From contig NC_063014.1 of assembly GCF_020509005.1 (NCBI RefSeq), forward strand, positions 1,984,001-2,048,000: a stretch of 64,000 bases of DNA, written 5' to 3'. Below are positions 11,928-21,841 of the stretch, piece after piece (position 1 is the first letter of the stretch; each line of letters opens with the position of its first letter). Position numbers and translations under genes: made by a program. The DNA is from Fulvia fulva. Its lineage: Eukaryota > Ascomycota > Dothideomycetes > Mycosphaerellales > Mycosphaerellaceae. The notes beneath the pieces are model-generated. The model saw only the letters and a program-made list of their open reading frames with translations, was not told the DNA's origin and did no database searches.

Positions 11928-12447
11928 TGTTAGGGCGAGAGCCTGGCCTATAAGATGCAAGGGTGAAAGCGAGAATATAGGTGCGAAGTATAGATATAAA
12001 AGGGTATAGTATAATTGCTACATAAAACAAAAGACGAAGAAAGTAAGAGAGGCCTAGGGAAGGCTAGATATTTATACGCGACCCTTGCGAGTGCGTGTCC
12101 CTATATTAATAGGGCTAACCCGTACGAAGCCGCGCTTAGTAGCTTTGCTCAAAACCTTATTCTAACCTGCCCTACGTTCCGAGTCTTCTACGTGCTTCTT
12201 CTAGGGTCTAGCGTAGTCGCGGGTGCTCGCGGGAGTGCCGTAAGTCATATAGTTACGAGCCGAAGTGAATCTGTTAAGGTTTGGTAGAGGGGTGAATTTA
12301 GAGGGCTAGGTCCCGTAGTAAATATTACGGGGCATGTGATTCTTAGCGCTTATATACTAAGCTGGACTGTTACTTCTTAACGACTTCTAAGTACTCTAAG
12401 GCTCTTCTGTCCCTACCTTCTATATACTCTATAGGGAGACTATAATA
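11928..12447 (-). repeat. Gypsy-2 left LTR (3' LTR of the element)
   Basis: 520 bp, matching 17699-18218 (same orientation) and the solo LTR at 29047-29566 (reverse). Carries the antisense open frame 12015-12287 and a TATAAAAGGGTATA-type stretch at about 11994-12008. Confidence 0.95.
12015..12287 (+). other. Antisense open reading frame inside the Gypsy-2 LTR
   Basis: A 90-codon open frame on the strand opposite to Gypsy-2 gag-pol, starting MLHKTKDEESKRGLGKARYL. The same frame is open in the other two LTR copies (17786-18055, and 29210-29479 on minus). Differences between copies are RIP-type (for example His/Tyr, Ala/Thr, Pro/Arg neighbours) and none makes an internal stop; only the terminal TGG has become TAG in two copies. 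A TATAAAAGG-like box lies about 20 bp upstream. There is no recognisable domain. It may be a chance open frame; no function is claimed. Confidence 0.4.
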
Positions 12448-12509
12448 GTAGCCCCCCCGAACAAAGCTAAGTTCCTACGAAGCCGTAGTAGTTCTATATA
12501 TCGAGGATG

Positions 12510-15500
12510 TTTAGCTTTAGTACTAGGCCTAGGCCTAATGTCATAGTCGATACACTATTAGTAAGCCCCGTCGAAGAGCTTAGATTCGAAGAGCCTACCG
12601 ATATTAACTTCTAGGCCGTCTACGCGGGCGTAGTATTCTTCGATTACTTAACGATTAAAGATAATATATTAGATAGGTTCCTATAAGGTATCCTACTTAG
12701 GGTAACCTTACTATTCGACTTTATACTTGATCGGCGGTAGTCCTTTAACGTCGTTAGGCTCTACGCGGATTCCCCGGATCTTACGGACGCTATAGTCGTT
12801 AGAAGGTAGGTTAATAGGCTCGTCGACTTCTACTTTATCGGGAGGACCTAGTATGTCTTAGTTTTAGTTCGGGAATAGGTCCTTAGCCGACGGCCGAAGG
12901 CGTACGGGATAGAAGACGTCGTAGATCTTTATGTTCGTAGGAAGAGCTAGACGGTAGGCGTATAAACTAATACGCTCGGTGATCTTAAAAGGACCTAGGT
13001 TCTTCTAGTTTAGCTTCTTAGAGGGGCGGTCCGTCTTAATGTTCTTAGAGTTAAGGTAGACTATATCGCCTACTTAGTAGTCGGGAGCTAGCTAGCGACG
13101 ACGATTAGCTTAATCCTCGTAGATTACTTATACGTATACTATCTCGTCGTGAACTTCTTTATAGATCTATAAGAGTATAGTAGCGAACTTATCTACTACT
13201 TACTCGTTTACGTCTTCGGTAGGCGGGAGAGGTTCTTCTAGTTCTATACCTATACGAGGGTAGTAACCTCTCGTAGTATAGAAGGGAGAGTAGCTAGTAG
13301 TCTCCGAGTCCTAGTTACGAGTAGCGAACTCTACCGTAGGGATATACTAAGGCTAATCCTTCTAGTAGTAGTCGACGAAGTAACGAAGGACCTACTCGAG
13401 GATAGCGTTCGTAATTTCGGTCTAGCCGTCGGTCTATAGCTAAAAACTAGTCGAGAGGTTATACTTAATACCTAGGATAGTATATAGACGCTTCTAGAAG
13501 TACGAGATGAACTAGGTGCCTCTATTAGAGGTAATACTATCCGGGAGGCCTTAAAAGCGCTAGATAAATTCGTAGAATAAGCGAGTAGTCTCCTTTACGG
13601 TTATACTCTAGTACGGGATTATATACCGGTCCTTAGAGTAACGGTCTACGATTACTAGAAGGGCCTTTACTTTTACGCCGCTAAAGGTCTTACCGTAAGG
13701 AAGATTAGTAATAAAGTCTATAGTAATGTACTTCTACGGACGATTAGGAGCCGGGAGAGGGTATAAGAGACCGTAGGGACGGTAGCGGTTAGCTTTAGCT
13801 CTTCGGTAAGTAGCGTAGTTTAGTACGTAGTAGCGGACGTCCTTCTAGGAATACGGCTACTAGTAACACCTAGCGAGGAGCTTATAGGTCTTAGCTACGC
13901 CTAGGTAACCCCTAGAGGCGGAGTCGTAGATAATTTGAAGAATCTTAGCTCGGATATTAGAGCCTTCGGGCTACGGTACGTAAAGCTTCTTACGGAAGTA
14001 GACGATACCTTCCTAGAGCTCGTACTCGGATAGCGAGAAGCCTAGGAATGTCCTCGCGCTAGATCTAAGGGCCTAAACTAACTCTTAGGCGTCTATGTCG
14101 GTATCGTACGCTATTCGTACTCGTACTATAATGCCTTCGGGCTACTCCTTATTATTAAACCCCTTAAAGTCTAATTCGGATAAGCCGTCGGTCGTTACTA
14201 AGCCCTCTTTATCGTCGTTCAAGTCCTTAGCGTCCGAGGCGTATTCTTTAGGCTCGGATTTATCGTCACTCTCGTTAAGGTAGGTAGGAGCGAGTACGAG
14301 AGTAGTAAAGGAAGCGGCGAGCGTAGGCTAGCCGTTCGATAGGTACTCTCGAAGCTCGGAAGAGAGGTTATACTCTTTAATAACTTGTTACCCTACGATT
14401 TACCGGCCCCCTCTTCGATTAACTAGAGAGTTACTAGGGCGGCGGGTAAGGGCGTCGGCTATCGAGTTAGCCTTACCGGGCGTATACGAGATTACGAAGT
14501 TGAACCGGGAGAGGAACTTGCTCTAGCGGGCCTAGCGACGATTAAGTAGCTTGCTCTTTATAAAGTAGACGAGGTTCTTATAGTTAGAGCTTACTTAGAC
14601 GGGCATAGTAGAGCCTTCGAGCTCGGGGCGCTACTCTTCGAAAGCTTTAACGATAGCGAGAAGCTCCTTATCGTAGATCTCGTAATTATACTCCGTAGCG
14701 GTCAACTTCTTAGAGAGGAAGGCGATAGGTAACTAGGGGGATTTAGGCGAGCGGCGTTATAGTAGGATACCGCCTACTACGCCGTCGGATACGTCGGTCT
14801 CTATACGGGTCTCTAGTTCGAAATCGAAGTACTATAGAAGCGGGTTCTTAATAAACTTCGCTTTAAGTAAGTTAAAAGCCTCCTAGTATTCGTCGGTCTA
14901 GGCGAACTTCTTACCCTTACGCGTAAGCTTCGTTAAAGGGCGTACTACGCCCGAAAATACGTAGATAAAGCGGCGGTAGAAGTTAGTAAAGCCTAGGAAA
15001 CCCTAGACCTCTTTAACGTTTATAGGAGTATCCTATTCGACGATAGCGTCGATCTTCTCTTAGTCTATCTTAATGCCGTCTACGGTAATAATTAAACTAA
15101 GGAACTTGACTTCGGTCTTCTTAAACTCGTACTTATCGATATCGAGCTATAAGCCGGCGTCTACGAGCTTCTAAAGGACCTTATAGACGTGCTCGCGGTG
15201 CTCCTCCTTAGTCTCGCTATAGACTAGGATGTCGTCGATATAGGTAGTGTAGAACTAATCGAGGAACTCCTAAAGGATATCGTTAATAAAGTTCTAGAAG
15301 GTACTAGGCCCGTTATAAACGCCGAAGGGTATAACGAGCGACTCGAACAGCCCGTAGCGAGTACGGAAGGCTATAAGATACTCGTGTCCTTCTACTATTT
15401 ATAACTTATTGAACGTAGCGATAATATCGAGCTTAAGAAAGTACTTGGCCTTAGAGAGGCGCTCGAGCGTCTCCTAAATCAACGGTATTAGGTAGCGGTT

Positions 15501-17670
15501 CTTCTTTATAATAGCGTTTAAGCCTCGGTAGTCTACGTAGAAGCGTAGACTACCGCCGGGCTTCTTAACGAACATAACGGGACTACTAGCGCTAGAACGG
15601 CTCGCTCGAATAAACCCCTTCTTTAGGTTCTCTTCGAGGTATCTCTTAAGGACGATAAGCTCTTCTCGGGATATAGAATATAACGGTCCGAACGGTGTCT
15701 CTATACCTTCTTCTAGCTTAATCTTATAGTCGTAAGGGCGATAAGGAGGCAGCTTGTCTACGGCTTTAGTATCGAATACGTAGAGGATATAGTATGCCTA
15801 AGGAGGGACCTTCGTAGTAGGGTCGGTAGGTATACGCTTCTTATCGAGCTTCTCGAGGGCGATGTCGATATCGCGGAGAGAGGCGGCGAAGACTTAAGCT
15901 TTAGGCTACTTAGTAGTAGTAGTAAAGGTAGCGGCGTTTACCTAGAAGAACTTAGTATACTTAGGACCGCGCTAAGGCGGCGGAGAAGGCGGAGGTACCG
16001 GAGGAACTTCTAAAGGGAAGCTAATAGTAAGGGAAGTCTAGTCGATAATAGGTCGGTATCGTCTAAACTAGGGGAGGCCGAGGATAAACTTCTAATACGG
16101 TAGGGACGTAAGGAAGCTAGTGATCGACATACGCTTGCCTCTAAGGGTAATTAACGTATATATAATATAAGTAATCTTACTAGTAGTAGTCTCCGTACCG
16201 TTAAAGAGTTCAAGGGTACGAGGGTACTTTAGTTCCTAGGGTTCGAGGTTAAGAGAGGTCGCGAGTTTATAGTCTATAAAAGACTCGCCTAGTACGCTAG
16301 TGTCTATAAGAGTAAGATTAGAAGAAGAGAGTTTCTTTAAGCCGATATTTACATTCGTAACGAACGGTTTATAAGTATAGTCCTTACCCGTCTCGTCGTA
16401 TAGGTCTAGCTATACTATATTGATCCTTAACTTCTTTCCTCTCTTTACTTTCGGTAAACGTTATTCTTAGTCTTCATCGCGTCGATAAGGAAGACCTAGG
16501 CTTTTTCCTACTTAGCGGGAGTAGTAGGAGTAGGCTAGATAGCGCCGATAGCGCCGCGAACCGGGTTACGGGCGTTACGGGTAGCGAGCTACGGACAGTT
16601 AGCTACGATATAGCCTAGACCGCCGTAGTAGGTATAGAGTCCGGCCTAGCGACGGCGAAGCTTCTCTTCGGGAGTAAGCTTACCGTTAACGAGGCCCTAG
16701 ACTCGAGGGACGGCGGTACTAGCGCTAAGATCTATAGCGTTACCTATAGAGACGGGAGGGAGAGCCGTAGGAGCGGCGGCGCCTAGTAGAGTAGCGAAGT
16801 GGCTTCCGGGACTACGAGGCTAACGACCTTAAGAACGGGAAGCGAGGAGAGAGGCGGAGTGTTTTATATTAGAGTCGAGGCGCTAGTAGGTCTCGACGAG
16901 CTTACGGAAGCTTATAGTACCGACGTCCTTATCCTCGAGGGCTCGAAGAAGCTCTACTAATAAACTACGGCGGAGAGTCCTCTTCTTAGTCTCTTCGTTA
17001 TAGCCGGTAAACCCGATATCGCGGTTAAAGGCCGCGAGGTACTCGGCGAAGCTCTTGTTCTTCTAGAGGAGGTTATAGATAGCGTTCTAGGCGGTAGCTC
17101 TACGGTCTAGATTACTAAAGGTAGTACGGAGGTCCTATATTAAGGTAAGGACGTCCGGGTAGCCGATAGTCTACGTAGCGTTATCGATATAGTGTTATAT
17201 CTAAGCTACGGCGTCTCCCCGAAGGAGGGAGAAGACGTACGTAACTTTGTCCTTCTCTTACGGAAAGTGGTCGGTATTAGCTAATAGCTTAATAGTAAGC
17301 TATGTCTTAAATGCCTTAAACTTACTCTTATTACCGTCGAACTCGTCTAGGTCGTTAACCTTCTTAGAGAAGTACTAGCGGCGGTTATCGTCGGCGTACG
17401 GGGCGAGGTTCTAGAAGGTATTTATAATACCTTAAAGGTATATTACTTAGTTGTTTGCTTGCTCGACCTACTAGGCGGTCTCGCGGAAAGAGGAGACGGT
17501 ACGGTTAATAAGAGCGTAGGCGGTATCGGGGTTAGCGTTTACCTAGGTACCGAAGGTAGCGGCGTTCGAGAAGGGGATGTTAGTCTACTTACTAAAGTAG
17601 AATAGAGTGTCTTAGTTATCGAGGTTAACACCTCTATCGGTAGCGTAGTCACCTATAAGGATGACTCGAG
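12510..17670 (-). pseudogene. Gypsy-2 gag-pol with C-terminal chromodomain, broken
   Basis: Read on minus, from 17670 down. Gag at about 17400-16650 includes a FDGNKSKFKAFKT block near 17345 and a CCHC-type knuckle near 16645-16600, degraded to YTYYGGLGYIVANCP. Protease is near 16310 (LIDTS, where relatives have DSG). Reverse transcriptase covers about 15620-15000, with VDYRGLNAI near 15535 and intact catalytic YIDDILVYS near 15243-15217. RNase H is near 14810-14600 ([11 protein letters not shown] near 14670). Integrase runs from about 13900 to 13300: zinc region, IDFITNLPYGKTF near 13715, and SNRGTQF near 13535-13512, where the second catalytic Asp is now Asn. A chromodomain is near 12760-12620 (KYKVE, GYP, DTL, EEYYARV), which in chromoviruses steers integration to heterochromatin. 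Stops are mostly TAG at Gln/Trp positions. Confidence 0.85.
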
Positions 17671-17698
17671 TAGTTAACGGTTTGTTAGTCTTTTACAA

Positions 17699-18218
17699 TG
17701 TTAGGGCGAGAGCCTAGCCTATAAGATATAAGGGTAAAAGCGAGAATATAGGTACGAAGTATAGATACAAAAGGGTATAGTATAATTGCTACATAAAACA
17801 AAAGACGAAGAAAGTAAGAGAGGCCTAGGGAAGGCTAGATATTTATACGCGACCCTCGCGAGTACGTGTCTCCGTATTAATAGGGCTAACCCGTACGAAG
17901 CCGCGCTTAGTAGCTTTACTCAAAACCTTATTCTAACCTACCCTACGTTCCGAGTCTTCTACGTGCTTCTTCTAGGGTCTAGCGCAGTCGCGGGTACTCG
18001 CGGGAGTGCCGTGAGTTATATAGTTACGAGCCGAAGTGAATCTATTAAGGTTTAGTAGAGGGGTGAATTTGGAGGGCTAGGTCCCGTAGTAAATATTACG
18101 GGGCATATAATTCTTAGCGCTTATATACTAAGCTGGACTGTCACTTCTTAACGACTTCTAAGCACTCTAAGGCTCTTCTGTCCCCACCTTCTATATACTC
18201 TATAGGGAGACTATAACA
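17699..18218 (-). repeat. Gypsy-2 right LTR (5' LTR of the element)
   Basis: 520 bp, starting TGTTAGGG and ending TATAACA on plus. Compared with the left LTR, most differences are CA/TA or TG/TA, in both directions, showing independent RIP of the two copies. Confidence 0.95.
17786..18055 (+). other. Antisense open frame in Gypsy-2 right LTR
   Basis: An 89-codon open frame, homologous to 12015-12287 and to 29210-29479 (minus). It starts MLHKTKDEESKRGL and ends where the left LTR has a Trp codon that is TAG here. No recognisable domain. Confidence 0.4.
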
Positions 18219-19618
18219 CCCTTAAAGGACGGTAGGTTTATAAGACTAAAACCGACGCGAAAGGCAATATAATTAAATATAAGAGTCGGTGGGTTATAAA
18301 GGGCTTTAAACAAATATTTGGAGTAGATTACGACGAGACATTTAGTAAAACTTGTCGACCCGAAACTTGGCGTTCGTTATTCTATTTTACGGCTTATAAT
18401 AAATGGGAAATAAAGTAATAGGACGTTAAATTAGCTTTCCCTAATAGCCCTATAGATAAAGAATTATATATCGAACAGCCCTTAGGTTTCGAGGATAATA
18501 CTCTAAGAGTTTGCCGTCTAAATACGGCGTTATACGGCTTAAAACAAGCCTCTAGACAATAGTACTTATACCTTAAGTCTATACTTCAAAAGCTAGGCTT
18601 TATTCCGCTTAAGAAAGACGAGGTAGCGTTTAAAAACGCTAATACGGGCATTATAATAACGTGCTACGTAGACGATATGCTTATATTTAGTCCTAACGAA
18701 GGACTACTTAGGGAACTTAAGGATAACCTCTCTAAGTCGCTAGAACTAAGTGATTTAGGCGACGTAAACTACTATCTAGGGATCGAAGTAACGCGTAATC
18801 GCGAAAATAAGTCTATTACTTTAAGTCAAAAAGGGTATTTAGATAAGATTCTTACTAGATTTAATAAGAGAGATCTTAATCCGGTTAGTAGCCCTATAGA
18901 AAATAGCCTACGTCTAGAAAAGAATAAGGAACAAGCTAGTTTAGAGGATACTCGGCTATTTTAAGCCGAAGTAGAGTCCTTAATTTATCTAGCTACTAAA
19001 ACAAGGCTAGATATAGGCTACGCCGTAGGGCAAGTAGCTAAATTTGCCTCTAATCCCGATAGCTCACATTTTAAAGCCCCGAATAGGATTTGGAAATACT
19101 TGAACGATCCTAAGGCTTACGAGCTAAAACTAGTCTATAAAGCGCAATCGTCACCCCTATTATTAGGCTATAGCGATGCCGATTGGGGGGGTGATTTTAC
19201 GACTAGAAAAAGTACTACGGGATATATTTTTACTATAGGACCTAAAGCGCCTATAAGTTGGCGTAGTATCCTACAAAAATCGGTCGCGCTATTTAGTTGC
19301 GAAGCCGAATATATAGCCCTAAAGGAGGATATAAAAGAGTTCTTATTCCTAAGAGATATATATCTCGAGATAGGAATTAGTATAGGCCTTAATACTATTC
19401 TTACGGATTCTAAATCCGCGATAGAACTAGCTTATAATCCCGAACACCACGCCAAGACAAAGCACATCGATATACAATATCACTTAGTTCGAGAGTGCGT
19501 TCAAGAAAAAATAATAAGTCTAGAGTATATCCCTACGAAAGAAGAAATAGCGGATCTTTTAACTAAAGCTCTAGACTCGCCAAATTTTAAGAGGCTACGG
19601 GACCTTATTTACGGCTAG
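18219..19618 (+). pseudogene. Copia-A copy 1, 3' part: reverse transcriptase and RNase H
   Basis: Continuation of the Copia-A polyprotein after Gypsy-2. Reverse transcriptase: KGRWVYKTKTD at 18225, a VKLAFPNSPIDKELYIEQP block near 18427, ALYGLKQAS near 18530, and catalytic CYVDDMLIFS near 18662-18690, intact. RNase H: LLGYSDADWGGDF near 19161-19200, SWRSILQKSVALFSCEAEYI near 19257, and TKHIDIQYHLVRE near 19460. It ends in LRDLIYG and TAG at 19616-19618. Only about three internal stops (near 18418, 18560 and 18962), all at Gln/Trp-type positions, so RIP damage is light. Open stretches are 18677-18964 and 19100-19618. Confidence 0.9.
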
Positions 19619-20564
19619 TTCTTACATCATACTAGTACTCTTTTATCCTATTTAGGTTGTGATCCCTATCTAGGTTTTTAACGAGACTAGTTAGTTTAGA
19701 AAACCTTCGTACTCTTTTTCCTTTATTAAAGGTTTTTTAACGAGACGAAGTACTCTATAAGGCGTTAATCGGCGTAAAACGGCCCTTAATTATAGAGCTA
19801 TGTATAGGCCTTAATCCTAGAACTTAGTTAGGGGTAATAGTAATTAGTTAGTACTTTCATTGTTTTCCTTTAGAGGGACGCCTTTAGAGAAAGTCATAAT
19901 TTTCGAATTTTTAAAATTCGATTATAAAATAACGGCTAATCCTACTACTATCAACCGAGATTTAGGATACTTTACTTAAGTATACCTAGAAGGTTTTGTA
20001 GTTCAGTAGAGTAAAGAGCTGTTATTAACCCTAAAATAAGCCGTTTTTAACGTATTACTTTTATGAAGTAATATTAAGAGGCAATTCGAGCTAAAGTACT
20101 ATTATGTACTTAAGAGCTTAGAATTATCTAGAAATAGCGAAGTACGTACCTACCTTATAAGGATAGGAATACGGAAACGTTTTGGGTTTTAAGGCTTAAA
20201 GTCGCTAAAACAGTAGGGTTACCCCCGTCAAAAGTACCTTAATCCTAAAAAATTAGGAACGACGTTTTAAGTCTATAAGGAATAACTATAGCGAAGCTTT
20301 ACTATAGTTAGGAAGAGGTCTTTAACCTAGCTTAAGGATTATATCCGACTAGGAGGATGGTATGTCCTATAGACTCTCTTAAAATCGCGCGTACTTAATA
20401 CCTTATAGCTATCTATACTTCAGAAAAGAGTATAGAAAATAGGCTATTTACCTAAAGAAGGAGAGAGTCGTCTCTTTAGCCTAAAAACCCCTTAGTAGAA
20501 AGGTATTCTCGCCTTAATAGGTAGTATCGATATAAAGCTTATAGGGGTGTATTAGTTTATAACC
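19619..20564. other. Copia-A 3' flank, no gene; possible LTR
   Basis: No coding signal. This is where the 3' LTR of Copia-A copy 1 should lie, but the matching 5' LTR is absent, so it cannot be delimited. Visible small structures are CGAATTTTTAAAATTCG near 19906-19922, CCTAAAAAATTAGG near 20243-20256, and an AACTATAG...CTATAGTT stem near 20283-20310. Confidence 0.5.
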
Positions 20565-21060
20565 TTTATATAGCTACTTAGCGAGATATACTAACTATTA
20601 TAAAGCGGTAGACTATCAAATCCGATAGATTCTAACAACCCGTTAGCTCCTAGCATTGCTAGGATCGTACGGAAATGCTTGTCTAGGCCGTAATAGGCTA
20701 GCGCCGGACTACCGGCTTATAATATCTTTAGAGCTAGCTATGTTCTAATTATATTGAAATCTAGAACGCTCTAGGTGGTCTAGAAGACAAGCTATAGAAT
20801 TTGATAGAATCTATAAGACATAACTTCTTACTAATCCGCTTCTTATTACAAATATACTACGTAATAGATTACGTAGTATAGAAGGTTCTAGGAGTCTATA
20901 ATCGAATATAAAGAAGAGTAGAATAAGCCCTCTAGATAGGATAAGTAACAAAGCAAGTCTACTACTCTTAACTACTACAACCTCGACTATTATACTCGAC
21001 TCATTACGACTATCTACGAATATCCTAAGGCTAGCTTCCGCTACGAACACCTTTTAATAG
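20565..21060 (-). repeat. Dispersed repeat R, copy 2 (about 500 bp)
   Basis: Reverse complement of 43217-43717. It contains the near-palindrome at 20855-20878, a TGTTAGAATC sequence (RC near 20628-20637) and a TATATAAAGG-like box (RC near 20565-20575). The end at 21060 (RC CTATTAAAAGG) matches the starts of copies 1 and 3. A 79-codon open frame on minus here is not protein-like and is shared only with copy 3. Possibly an LTR; unproven. Confidence 0.7.
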
Positions 21061-21841
21061 ATGACTATAAAGTTTGATATTGAAGGAGACCTTAAGAGGC
21101 TATAGGACTAGAACTAGGCTATATGCCTAGGGCTATAGATCACAAAAGCAGTATAGGTCAACAGAAAGACAAAGGACACAAAGAGAGAGTCTTCTCTAGT
21201 GCTCTAGATAGGCACTATAGAACAGGCAAACACCGTACTTAACAAGGGCATCTTCTAGGAATACGAAAGAATGGACATAGAAATCTATAGAAGCACCTAC
21301 AGACTACTACATCTTCTAGGAATGCGAAAGAATGGACACAGAAATCTATAGAAGCACCTATAGACTACTACAATGTTTTAAGTGCCAACAGTATAGTCAT
21401 ATCTCTACTAGATGCCTAAGCCAAAAGGACACTTGTTCCTACTGTGCTAGTAGCCACAAAGTACAGAATTGCACAGCCCTAAAGAGTGAAGCCAGATGTG
21501 CATGCTGTGGAAAGAAACACCCTTCCTAGTCCTAAGACTACATAGCTAGGATTGAGGCAAAGAGGAGGGCAAGAGAAGCCAGGATCAACACCCCTATCAG
21601 ACTCCAGACAGGGACAATCACCCAAGAACCCCTAAGGACTGTCTACAACCCTCTAAAAAGAGGCAGAACAGAAGAGACCACACAGGCCCAAGGCCACCCT
21701 GCTATAGGTAGACCAAAATCAATTGTGGTTGCAGGAAGAGACCCGTCACAAAGCAGGCTCAACCTTACCACAATCCCAAATAGCAGCCAGCAGCAGGAAG
21801 CACGAGAAGACCAGCAGGAGACTAGCATAGATGAGTCATGA
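21061..21841 (+). pseudogene. LINE-A ORF1 (gag-like), 3' part, broken
   Basis: C-terminal part of ORF1. From about 21072 it aligns by eye with LINE-M ORF1 (for example SSLVL and TIEQANTVLNKGIF). The zinc-knuckle array is at about 21372-21525: CFKCQQYSHISTRC, then CSYCASSHKVQNC, then CACCGKKHPS, followed by a polar tail. A 61-bp tandem duplication (21249-21309 and 21310-21370) shifts the frame just before the knuckles. ORF1 ends with TGA at 21839-21841, overlapping the ORF2 start in ATGA. The N-terminal part is missing. The role in the family is binding of element RNA. Confidence 0.82.
21249..21370 (+). repeat. 61-bp tandem duplication inside LINE-A ORF1
   Basis: CATCTTCTAGGAATACG starts at 21249 and again at 21310 (AATGCG in the second). 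The copies differ by a few transitions only: TA versus TG, and CATAG versus CACAG. Being 61 bp, it shifts the ORF1 frame. Confidence 0.9.

Larger units (their letters stand above)
11928..18218 (-). mobile_element. Gypsy-2: complete Ty3/Gypsy chromovirus inserted in Copia-A
   Basis: A 6,291-bp LTR retrotransposon on the minus strand with two 520-bp LTRs (11928-12447 and 17699-18218) and TSD CCCTT. On the plus strand the LTR starts TGTTAGGG and ends TATAACA, RIPped to TATAATA in the left copy. On the coding strand the polypurine tract (RC of CCCCCCCGAAC, near 12450-12463) sits next to the left LTR, as expected for the 3' end. The two LTRs differ mainly by CpA/TpA and TpG/TpA exchanges, so RIP acted after insertion and LTR divergence cannot be used as a simple clock. 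The internal region encodes gag, protease, RT, RNase H, integrase and a chromodomain. Confidence 0.95.

Noticed and set aside
14095..14283. 62-codon plus-strand open frame
   Set aside because: Antisense to the Gypsy-2 RNase H/integrase linker.
20565..21060. Repeat R as the 3' LTR of Copia-A copy 1
   Set aside because: The piece at the 5' edge (9654-9897) is in the opposite orientation, and almost 950 bp separate the pol stop from R, unlike a normal Copia 3' end.
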